A stretch of 17,844 nt of DNA from an uncultured Chitinophagaceae bacterium (GTDB lineage: Bacteria; Bacteroidota; Bacteroidia; Chitinophagales; Chitinophagaceae): contig CAILAF010000366.1 of assembly GCA_903832075.1 (NCBI GenBank), positions 1 to 17,844 of the forward strand. Reading direction: 5' to 3'. Numbering within the stretch: position 1 is the first letter of the stretch; each line of letters starts with the position of its first letter. A program made the translations under genes and the position numbers. This document shows positions 1 through 6,835 of the stretch, in pieces. The notes beneath the pieces are model-generated. The model was not told where the DNA came from. It searched no databases and worked only from the letters and a program-made list of their open reading frames with translations.

Positions 1-1286
1 CCGAAAAAATAATTATCTTTTGAATAAGGTAATTTCATTTCAAGTTCTGTTGTAAAAAATTTCTTTTGCCAAACAGCACTTGTTGTTTCTCTAATTAAAA
101 TATAATAACCTTTTACATTGCCGTGCAGTGGCGCTTTCCATGAGAGTGATGTATAATTTTCCAATCGTCTTGTTTGTACTTTTACTTCTTCAGGAACAGA
201 AGGTGCTTTTGCTAAATTGGCAAGATTCGATAAATTAATTGCAGTATTTTTTCTTAAATATTCAAAGTCAATAAACTCCGGTAAATCTCCATACTGAATA
301 TTATTTTCTTTTCTTACATCCTGATGTTGACGATAATAATTTTCATTCATCTCAGTAATTCGTACAGCAGCAAAACCATTTTGCACATAAGGAGAATGAT
401 CACCACCACGCAAAAAACGATCATTACGATACACCATCACCACTTCAATATTTTCAACATAGCGTTCTCCAATTTCTTTTACATAACGCGCCAATTGTCT
501 TGCTCGTCCGTCATTTTCTAATCCCATATTTCTGATATTGGTTGCAACTCTTCCTGTATCCAACACAGATAATCCTTCGCTAAAAACACGAATGCGTGTA
601 TTATCAATAATATTTGTTTCGCTACTGTTATTGCTTCCCATAATATCATTATTCAATACAGCTTCAATTTGCCAACTTTCTTTTTTTGCTTTATTCGCCA
701 TGAATTGTGCACCTAATAAACCTTGCTCTTCGCCACAAACAGTTACAAAAATTATTGTTGCAGGAAAACTATGTTTGCTCATTACACGAGCGCATTCAAT
801 TACAGCAGCAGAGCCACTTCCATCATCATTAGCCCCTGGTGCATCCAATACGCTATCCATAACATTAGTGCGCATATTATCTAAATGACCGCTGATAAGA
901 AATATTCTTTTATCATTTGGATCAGTTCCTTTTAAAGTGGCAACTACATTGCCTAAAATAATATCTCGATTAACTCTTCTGCCATCAGCTTTATAAGTAA
1001 CAGTATCAATAAAAGCAGTTAATCGTCCATTACTCCGTTCAGCAAACTCATTGAATTTATTCAATACCCAATTTCTTGCAGCACCGATACCGCGTGAAGG
1101 ATTGCTTTGTGTACTCAAAGTGTTTCTTGTTCCATAAGAAACCATTGTGTTAATATAGGATTTCAATGAATCAGGATTTACTTCTTTAACCATTGCTGCA
1201 ATTTCTGCATCACGATTTATAATTGTTTGTGAAAACGAAAATGAAAACATGCATAACAATGCAAATACAAAAAATATTTTCTTCAT
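1..1286 (-). CDS. Secreted M28-family zinc metallopeptidase (C-terminus beyond window)
   Basis: The gene starts at an ATG at 1286 and stays open to the left edge, so 428 residues are visible and the C-terminus is missing. Residues 1-19 form a signal peptide (MKK, hydrophobic core, cut near FSFSQ), so the enzyme is exported to the periplasm or beyond. The M28 co-catalytic zinc site is complete. His134 lies in SGHLDN, Asp154 in PGANDDGSG, Glu186-Glu187 in CGEEQGLLGA (general base plus zinc ligand), Asp214 in NNDIMG and His297 in GGDHSPY. Family members are aminopeptidases or carboxypeptidases that release terminal residues. Residues from about 363 onward (APSVPEEVKV ... LSWKAP ... GYYILIRE) look like a fibronectin type III-like domain, which is common in secreted Bacteroidota enzymes. 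The gene lies 100 bases downstream of rarA on the same strand. The family call is firm; the exact substrate is not known. Confidence 0.9.
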   Translation of the reverse strand, partial: MKKIFFVFALLCMFSFSFSQTIINRDAEIAAMVKEVNPDSLKSYINTMVSYGTRNTLSTQSNPSRGIGAARNWVLNKFNEFAERSNGRLTAFIDTVTYKADGRRVNRDIILGNVVATLKGTDPNDKRIFLISGHLDNMRTNVMDSVLDAPGANDDGSGSAAVIECARVMSKHSFPATIIFVTVCGEEQGLLGAQFMANKAKKESWQIEAVLNNDIMGSNNSSETNIIDNTRIRVFSEGLSVLDTGRVATNIRNMGLENDGRARQLARYVKEIGERYVENIEVVMVYRNDRFLRGGDHSPYVQNGFAAVRITEMNENYYRQHQDVRKENNIQYGDLPEFIDFEYLRKNTAINLSNLANLAKAPSVPEEVKVQTRRLENYTSLSWKAPLHGNVKGYYILIRETTSAVWQKKFFTTELEMKLPYSKDNYFF

Positions 1287-1386
1287 GGGAGTTTTTAGTT
1301 AATGATTAAAGATAGGGAAGAAGATTATTGGATGATTAGCTTTTGTACAAATGGCAACAAAATAATTTATCATTTACAATTCAACA

Positions 1387-2652
1387 TTAATAATTGTATT
1401 TGTCCTTCCATCTTTCTTTTAAAAATTTTCGTAGTTCATTTTCTCTGGCATTATTGCCGGGTTTATAGAATGCAGTGCCGGTAAGCTTTTCGGGCAAATA
1501 TTCTTGCTCAATAAAATTGCCTTCACCCAAATGTGAGTATTGATAATTTTTTCCGTAATTTAAATCTTTCATCAGTTTAGTTGGCGCATTGCGAATGTGT
1601 AAAGGCACCGATAAATCGCCATGTTGTTGTATAGCTTTTTGTGCATCCATGATAGCAACAACGGCTGCATTACTTTTTACACTTGATGCTAAATAGGTTG
1701 CACACTGACTTAATATAATTCTACTTTCAGGATAACCGATTTTACTAACTGCATCAAAAGTTGCATTGGCTAATAACAATGCATTCGGATTAGCGTTGCC
1801 AATATCTTCACTTGCAAAAATCAACATGCGACGTGCAATAAATTTTACATCTTCGCCACCTTCAATCATTCTTGCCAACCAATACACTGCTCCGTTGGGA
1901 TCGCTGCCACGAATACTTTTTATAAATGCAGAGATGATATCATAATGTTGTTCGCCTTGTTTATCGTACAACGCAATTTTTTTCTGCGCAACTTTCATCA
2001 CATAATCATCCGTAATTATTATTTCTTTTTTATTGGTTGAAGTAGCAATTAGTTCTAACAGATTTAATAATTTTCTTGCATCGCCACCGCTAATATTTAA
2101 TAATGCTTCTGTTTCTTTTAAATCAATTTTATATTGTTTAAGTATGATGTCTTTTGTAATTGCTTGATGAAGTAATTCAATCAAGTCCTTTTCCTGCAAT
2201 GGTTTCAGCACATACACTTGACAACGACTTAACAATGCCGAATTAACTTCGAATGATGGATTTTCTGTTGTGGCTCCAATTAAAGTAATGATTCCTTTTT
2301 CAACAGCACCCAATAATGCATCTTGCTGACCTTTATTGAAACGATGAATTTCATCTATAAATAAAATTGCCTTTGATGTTTGTTTAGCTTCGTCAATTAC
2401 TTCTCTTACATCTTTTACACCGCTGCTAATGGCACTCAATTGAAAATAAGGAACAGATAAAGTATGTGCAATAATATTTGCAATTGTTGTTTTGCCAACA
2501 CCCGGTGGTCCCCATAAAATCATGGAAGGAATTTTATTTTGCTCAATGGCATTGCGTAAAATACTTCCCTTGCCTGTAAGATGTTCTTGTCCGATAAGAT
2601 CATCTAAAGTTTGCGGACGCAATCTTTCTGCCAATGGCGCATTCTCATTCAT
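1387..2652 (-). CDS. rarA: Replication-associated recombination AAA+ ATPase RarA (MgsA)
   Basis: This 421-residue protein has normal length for RarA/MgsA, a clamp-loader-like ATPase that acts at stalled replication forks. The N-terminus (PLAERLRPQTLDDLIGQEHL) is typical of the family. Walker A is GPPGVGKT at 48-55 and Walker B is LFIDEIHRF around 97-105. Sensor 1 lies in GATTENPSFEVN (126-137) and the arginine finger is in ALLSRCQV (Arg143). The C-terminal half contains the MgsA tetramerisation region, including RGSDPNGAVYWLARM and SEDIGNANPNAL. The gene follows a membrane-protein gene by 59 bases and precedes the M28 peptidase gene by 100 bases, all on one strand. No promoter could be assigned with confidence. 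Confidence 0.96.
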   Translation of the reverse strand: MNENAPLAERLRPQTLDDLIGQEHLTGKGSILRNAIEQNKIPSMILWGPPGVGKTTIANIIAHTLSVPYFQLSAISSGVKDVREVIDEAKQTSKAILFIDEIHRFNKGQQDALLGAVEKGIITLIGATTENPSFEVNSALLSRCQVYVLKPLQEKDLIELLHQAITKDIILKQYKIDLKETEALLNISGGDARKLLNLLELIATSTNKKEIIITDDYVMKVAQKKIALYDKQGEQHYDIISAFIKSIRGSDPNGAVYWLARMIEGGEDVKFIARRMLIFASEDIGNANPNALLLANATFDAVSKIGYPESRIILSQCATYLASSVKSNAAVVAIMDAQKAIQQHGDLSVPLHIRNAPTKLMKDLNYGKNYQYSHLGEGNFIEQEYLPEKLTGTAFYKPGNNARENELRKFLKERWKDKYNY

Positions 2653-2711
2653 AATGGAAAACTAAGAAAAAGGAATGAGGTGGTAAAAACTTGCTAACAA
2701 AATAAGTTTGT

Positions 2712-3212
2712 TTATTCTTTATTAAATAAACCTGCATACAATTTTAAAAACTTAAACGTTTCGAAAATATGTATGAGTAATGTTGTTGAGAAGAAAATCA
2801 TAAAATACAAAACACCTTTAATTACGCTCATCATAAATTCAGTAGTTAAGCCGTTCATGTTTTTTTGAGTTGCGATTGCCTGATCAATAAAAGCATTTAA
2901 TGAAGATGGTTTGTATAAAAGTGTGATGCTTTGTATTAATACCGATACAACAAAGAACATGGCAAAATAAGATGTGATTCTGATCCATGATCTTAATGAC
3001 GGTTTACATTTTTTTAGTTGTTCAATTCCTTTTATTAAAAATATAAAACTTGCAATGATATAAACGACCACTGCACACAAAACTAAAACAGGAATTAATG
3101 CTGAAGGATTGGCTATTGCCAGAAAGAGCATGAATACACACATCAATCCAAAAAAACCGGCAATAGGTAATAAAATATAACTAATGATCTTGTAAGCGTT
3201 AATTGTTTTCAT
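2712..3212 (-). CDS. Hypothetical four-helix inner-membrane protein
   Basis: I do not recognise this 166-residue protein. It has four hydrophobic segments, at about 9-33, 38-61, 78-99 and 128-150. A basic stretch (KGIEQLKKCKPSLRSW) between helices 2 and 3 suggests a cytoplasmic loop there. The 30-residue polar segment between helices 3 and 4 (about 101-127) would then be periplasmic. There are no catalytic motifs. It begins 32 bases after the transglutaminase-like gene on the same strand, so it may be the last gene of the ATP-grasp/alpha-E/transglutaminase operon, but the spacing alone does not prove a functional link. Confidence 0.75.
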   Translation of the reverse strand: MKTINAYKIISYILLPIAGFFGLMCVFMLFLAIANPSALIPVLVLCAVVVYIIASFIFLIKGIEQLKKCKPSLRSWIRITSYFAMFFVVSVLIQSITLLYKPSSLNAFIDQAIATQKNMNGLTTEFMMSVIKGVLYFMIFFSTTLLIHIFETFKFLKLYAGLFNKE

Positions 3213-3244
3213 GCAAGGAATTTATTGTGCAAGATGCAAAATTT

Positions 3245-4189
3245 TTATTGTTGTTGCTGACCAAAACTTTCGTCAATCAAAATTTCTTCTTTTTGATTGA
3301 GTTGTTTTTGCAGCTCAACATTATTTACTTCTTCAAATACATGTCCATCTTCGTAACCAATAGAAACATATACTGATAAATTTTGTTTGGCAGGCCCTTT
3401 GAATGTTCCTTTGATTGGGGTACAATCGTTGAAATTTTTGCCCACAGAGAGTTTCACATGTGTGTTGGTTACCCATACATTATTAGTTGGATCAATACCG
3501 GCCCACCCATAATTTGGAATATAAGCTTCTATCCAAGCATGTGTTGCACCTTCACCACGCATACCGTTTTTATTCGGACAAATATATCCACTTACATAAC
3601 GGCATGGAATATTTAACGTTCTTAAAATTTGTAACATCAAATGTGCAAAGTCCTGACACACACCGGAACGGTGTTCTAAAATTTCATCAACCGTTGTTTC
3701 AATATCGGTAATGCCTTTAATATATTTAAATTCATTAAAGATATAAGTGTTACAATCTTCCACTGTTTGAGCAATGGATTTTTTTTGTGGTTGCAATACT
3801 TCAATAATCTCTTTTATTTTTTGTTGAGATTGTATAAATGTGGGTTTGCTTAATTCTAATAATTGTAAAACATCATCCGTTTCTTTTTTTAATTCATCCC
3901 AATCAGAATTAAAATTGATATTTAATGAAGATGATTGTGTAGTGCGTACTGTTAATTTACTTTCAATCAGCAAACTTTTGTGCGGTGGTAATAAATTAAA
4001 TAATCCAATTCTGTTTTTCCAATAATCATCAAATACATATACATCCGGATTTCCTGTAATTACCAATTCGTGTTGTAACACTTCCTGCTCATCATTAATG
4101 ATAGGAAATATTTTTATTTCATTACTACTTTCTTTAACAGACCTGTCGTATTCGTATTTGGTAACGTGATGAATCTTAAAAATCGGCAT
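3245..4189 (-). CDS. Transglutaminase-like cysteine enzyme
   Basis: This protein of 314 residues (from the ATG at 4189) has the bacterial transglutaminase-like N-terminal beta domain at about 1-85 (FKIHHVTKYEYDRSVKES ... EIKIFP). The papain-fold transglutaminase core follows at about 125-240. The triad is intact: Cys178 in RSGVCQDFAHL, His217 in GATHAWIEAY and Asp233 in GIDPTNN. Such enzymes act as peptidases or acyl transferases. In this neighbourhood the family is predicted to process or attach a small peptide made by the ATP-grasp partner. The reading frame can be extended 9 bases to a TTG that directly follows the upstream stop codon. The ATG was preferred because FKIHHVTKYEY is the usual start of the family. 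The tail is Gln-rich (SFGQQQQ). The gene lies 9 bases after the alpha-E gene, so co-translation is likely. The substrate is unknown. Confidence 0.9.
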   Translation of the reverse strand: MPIFKIHHVTKYEYDRSVKESSNEIKIFPIINDEQEVLQHELVITGNPDVYVFDDYWKNRIGLFNLLPPHKSLLIESKLTVRTTQSSSLNINFNSDWDELKKETDDVLQLLELSKPTFIQSQQKIKEIIEVLQPQKKSIAQTVEDCNTYIFNEFKYIKGITDIETTVDEILEHRSGVCQDFAHLMLQILRTLNIPCRYVSGYICPNKNGMRGEGATHAWIEAYIPNYGWAGIDPTNNVWVTNTHVKLSVGKNFNDCTPIKGTFKGPAKQNLSVYVSIGYEDGHVFEEVNNVELQKQLNQKEEILIDESFGQQQQ

Positions 4190-4198
4190 AGGGTTCAA

Positions 4199-5140
4199 TT
4201 AAGTATAAGAAAAGAAATATCCAGCAAACTCTTTACTAAACGCTACTAATTCTTTTCTTACTTCTAATAAATAAGGCTGCAATGTAATGGGATTCAATGA
4301 ATCAAAGTCGGTATAACGTACTTTACTTATCAACCTTCCTAATTGTTTGGAAAGTGCAACAACTTCTTCACTATTATTATTTTTTGTTACCTCTTCAAAA
4401 TATCTTTCAATTCTATTTAAAGTATATAAAACACTTCTTGTAAAATTTTCATTAAACAAAACCTGATGCAAGGTATTTTGATTGTGATTACTGCTGCGAT
4501 ACGTTTTTAAATGCAATTCATAGCCGGATAGTGATAATAATAATGGTCGCCATTGCAAAATATTTTTTTCGTCTTCTATATTATAATCAATCAATTCAAA
4601 ATATTTATTACTTAATTCAATGGTTAATAAACATCGTTCAATATATCTGCCCAAATTCATGAAACACCAGCCCAGTCCGCGTGGCATGGTGGTATCGGCA
4701 ACGCCATTATATAAAATACAATCATTGGTAATGGCATCAATGGTAGGCATTGTATCAATACCTTCTAAATGATGATTGTTAGAAAGTGTATTCGCTGAAT
4801 GAAAAATATGATTTACTTGTTCCCATACTTCTTTAGTGATATGATCTTGCACGCCTCTTGCATTTTCTCTTGCCCGAGTGATCATTACTTTTAATGAATT
4901 TGGATTGGTTACATCTACTAATATTTTTTTCAATATTTCATCAGAATTGTTTTTTAGTATCTCAATTTCTTCTTTATTACAGGTTGTGAATATTTCTAAA
5001 ATCGGTTTCCATGAAATATCAGTATTTACACCTTTATCAAGTAATAAAATATAATGCGTACGAGTGCTGCGCAATAAACCATCACCGCGTTCCATATAAC
5101 GACTTAACCAAAACAAAGAATCAGCAATTCTACTAAGCAT
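4199..5140 (-). CDS. Alpha-E domain protein (DUF403)
   Basis: This all-helical protein has 313 residues from the ATG at 5140. It begins MLSRIADSLFWLSRYMER, the hallmark N-terminus of alpha-E proteins. The family motif RARENARGVQDHITKEVWEQ lies at about 89-108. A second copy of the opening helix pattern (FMNLGRYIER, about 160-169) shows the internal two-fold repeat. The biochemical role is not established; the family almost always accompanies circularly permuted ATP-grasp and transglutaminase genes. An in-frame ATG at 5167 would add nine residues, but these are encoded inside the C/G-rich repeat and do not belong to the family N-terminus, so 5140 was chosen. It is separated from the ATP-grasp gene by 100 bases of repeat and AT-rich DNA and from the transglutaminase gene by 9 bases. 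Confidence 0.9.
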   Translation of the reverse strand: MLSRIADSLFWLSRYMERGDGLLRSTRTHYILLLDKGVNTDISWKPILEIFTTCNKEEIEILKNNSDEILKKILVDVTNPNSLKVMITRARENARGVQDHITKEVWEQVNHIFHSANTLSNNHHLEGIDTMPTIDAITNDCILYNGVADTTMPRGLGWCFMNLGRYIERCLLTIELSNKYFELIDYNIEDEKNILQWRPLLLSLSGYELHLKTYRSSNHNQNTLHQVLFNENFTRSVLYTLNRIERYFEEVTKNNNSEEVVALSKQLGRLISKVRYTDFDSLNPITLQPYLLEVRKELVAFSKEFAGYFFSYT

Positions 5141-5155
5141 GAATTTTAAGTTTTG

Positions 5156-5238
5156 CCCCCATCCCATGAAGGGGGGTTAAAAAATATTTACAAATCAAAT
5201 ACTCAAAATAAAATACACTCCCCTTTAGGGGTTGGGGG
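5156..5238. repeat. Inverted pair of C/G-rich palindromic repeats (REP-like)
   Basis: Copy 1 (5156-5178, plus strand) reads as a C-run, ATCCC, a short AT spacer and a G-run. Copy 2 (5220-5238) is the same element on the minus strand: CCCCCAACCCCTAAAGGGGA. Each copy can fold on itself, and the two copies are inverted with respect to each other across about 40 bases of AT-rich DNA, so they can also pair into one large hairpin. The layout is that of REP/BIME-type dispersed intergenic elements. It sits between two genes of a presumed operon, where it could reduce or stabilise the downstream transcript. The repeat nature across the genome is inferred and cannot be seen from a single locus. Confidence 0.65.
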
Positions 5239-5240
5239 TT

Positions 5241-6686
5241 TTATTCAATCACCCAAGTGTCTTTACTTCCACCACCTTGCGATGAATTTACTACCAATGA
5301 TCCTTTTTTTAATGCCACACGTGTTAATCCGCCGGGAACAATTTCAATTCCATGCGGACCACATAATGCATACGGACGCAAATCAACATGCCTTGCTTCA
5401 AATTTTCCATTAATAAAACATGGAACAGTTGATAAATTAATAATTGGTTGCGCAATAAAACTTCTTGGATCTTCTTCCACTGCTTTTTCAAATTCTTCAA
5501 TATCTTTTTCTTGTGCAGTGTTGCCCATTAACATTCCGTAACCGCCACTTTGATTGGTTCTTTTAATTACCATTTTATGAATATTATTAAACACAAATTC
5601 TCTCTTTTCTTTATTACTCATTTGATAAGTTGGAACATTTGGTAATATCGGTTCTTCATTCAAATAATATTTTATCATGTTGGGCACATAAGCATAAACG
5701 GCCTTATCATCAGCAACACCATTGCCCATTGCATTAACGATGGCAACATTCCCTTTTCGATAAGCACCTACTAAACCCGGAACGCCCAAAGCGCTGTCTG
5801 GCTTGAATACCAGCGGATCTAAGAAATCATCATCCACTCTTCTGTAAATAACATGCACTTGTTGTAAACCATTGGTGGTCTTCATATACACTTTATGATT
5901 ATCAACCACCAGATCTCTTCCTTCTACTAATGCAATACCCATTTGTCTGGCAAGAAAAGTATGTTCGTAATAAGCAGAATTAAAAATACCGGGTGTTAAA
6001 ATCACTGCTGTTGGATTAGATAATTGTTGCGGTGCAAGCGATAATAATATTTGATGCAACAACAATGGATAATTACTTACCATTCTTGCTTTGCAAGTAT
6101 TCAACATTTCAGGAAATAAACGTTTGGTTACTTCTCTGTTCTCTAACATATAACTTACACCACTTGGGGTGCGAAGATTATCTTCTAAAATATAAAATGT
6201 TCCATCATCTCCGCGAATCAAATCAATACCACTAATATGAACATAAATATCATAAGGCACTTTAATGCCAAATACTTCGCGTGTGTAATGCGGACAAGAA
6301 GCAATTAATTCTGCCGGAATAATTTTGTCTTTGATGATTTGTTGTTCACTATAAATATCTGTTAAAAAAAGATTGAGCGCTTTTAAACGTTGTTTGATGC
6401 CGCTTTCAATATGTGCCCATTCTGCTGATGTGATGATACGAGGAATAATATCGAATGGAAAAATTCTTTCAATGCCGGCATTATCGCTATATACGGTGAA
6501 AGTAATTCCTTGATTCATGAACAATTCACCGGCCAATCTATCTTTTTGATGCAATGCGTTTAAATCAAATTGTTTCAATGCATTCAATACTTCGGTGTAT
6601 TGCGGACGAATGCCATTTGTATCAGCCATTTCATCCCATATGCCTTTGGGCAAATGATATTGTTGCAAAAGATTTTCGCTGCCCAT
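5241..6686 (-). CDS. Circularly permuted ATP-grasp protein (type 2)
   Basis: This 481-residue protein belongs to the circularly permuted ATP-grasp type 2 family (DUF404/DUF407). The family is predicted to use ATP to activate a carboxylate and join it to an amine, forming a peptide-like bond. Signature segments are FPFDIIPRII (76-85), the GDDGTFYILEDNLRTPSG region (159-176), EGRDLVVDNHKVY (255-267), VIYRRVDDDFLDPL (279-292) and NAMGNGVADDKAVYAYVPNM (318-337). VIKRTNQSGGYGMLMG (373-388) is the likely nucleotide-binding lysine/Gly-rich loop. RHVDLRPYAL and PGGLTRVAL near the C-terminus complete the fold. It is the first gene of the minus-strand cluster with alpha-E and transglutaminase, and lies 149 bases after aspS. 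The reaction product is unknown. Confidence 0.92.
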   Translation of the reverse strand: MGSENLLQQYHLPKGIWDEMADTNGIRPQYTEVLNALKQFDLNALHQKDRLAGELFMNQGITFTVYSDNAGIERIFPFDIIPRIITSAEWAHIESGIKQRLKALNLFLTDIYSEQQIIKDKIIPAELIASCPHYTREVFGIKVPYDIYVHISGIDLIRGDDGTFYILEDNLRTPSGVSYMLENREVTKRLFPEMLNTCKARMVSNYPLLLHQILLSLAPQQLSNPTAVILTPGIFNSAYYEHTFLARQMGIALVEGRDLVVDNHKVYMKTTNGLQQVHVIYRRVDDDFLDPLVFKPDSALGVPGLVGAYRKGNVAIVNAMGNGVADDKAVYAYVPNMIKYYLNEEPILPNVPTYQMSNKEKREFVFNNIHKMVIKRTNQSGGYGMLMGNTAQEKDIEEFEKAVEEDPRSFIAQPIINLSTVPCFINGKFEARHVDLRPYALCGPHGIEIVPGGLTRVALKKGSLVVNSSQGGGSKDTWVIE

Positions 6687-6713
6687 ACACTTGTTTTTGG
6701 AATAAAATAAAAA

Positions 6714-6742
6714 ATTGCACCGTCATTATAATGACGTGCAAT
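6714..6742 (-). other. Near-perfect palindrome/hairpin upstream of the ATP-grasp gene
   Basis: The core CGTCATTATAATGACG (6721-6736) is a perfect 16-base palindrome. ATTGCA on one side and TGCAAT on the other extend it to 29 bases with a single unpaired base at 6720. Read on the minus strand the hairpin is followed by a T-rich run (TTTTTTATTTTATT), giving terminator-like form 28 bases before the ATP-grasp start codon. It could be a second terminator for aspS, a 5'-UTR attenuator or a protein-binding operator; the sequence does not decide between these. Confidence 0.6.
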
Positions 6743-6781
6743 CGTTCTTTGCTCAATATAGGAAAAAAATATTTGAAAATA

Positions 6782-6812
6782 AAAAAGCACTATAAATTTT
6801 AAAGTGCTTTTT
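6782..6812 (-). terminator. Intrinsic terminator after aspS
   Basis: The arms AAAAAGCACT (6782-6791) and AGTGCTTTTT (6803-6812) are exact reverse complements around an 11-base AT-rich loop. The hairpin starts 24 bases downstream of the aspS stop codon and its A/T ends give a U-tract in either direction. Confidence 0.75.
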
Positions 6813-6835
6813 ATAAGATGAATATTATTTTGTTC

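Noticed and set aside
538..888. Plus-strand open frame of 116 codons opposite the M28 peptidase gene
   Set aside because: The minus strand carries a complete set of M28 zinc ligands and a signal peptide across the same bases; the plus frame is only a shadow with no recognisable domain.
5141..5167. Longer N-terminus for the alpha-E protein (start at 5167)
   Set aside because: The added residues are encoded partly in the C/G-rich repeat and precede the conserved MLSRIADSLFWL start.
5219..5238. G-quadruplex in the G-rich repeat
   Set aside because: On either strand the nearby G-runs are too few or too far apart for a convincing intramolecular quadruplex; palindromic pairing explains the runs better.
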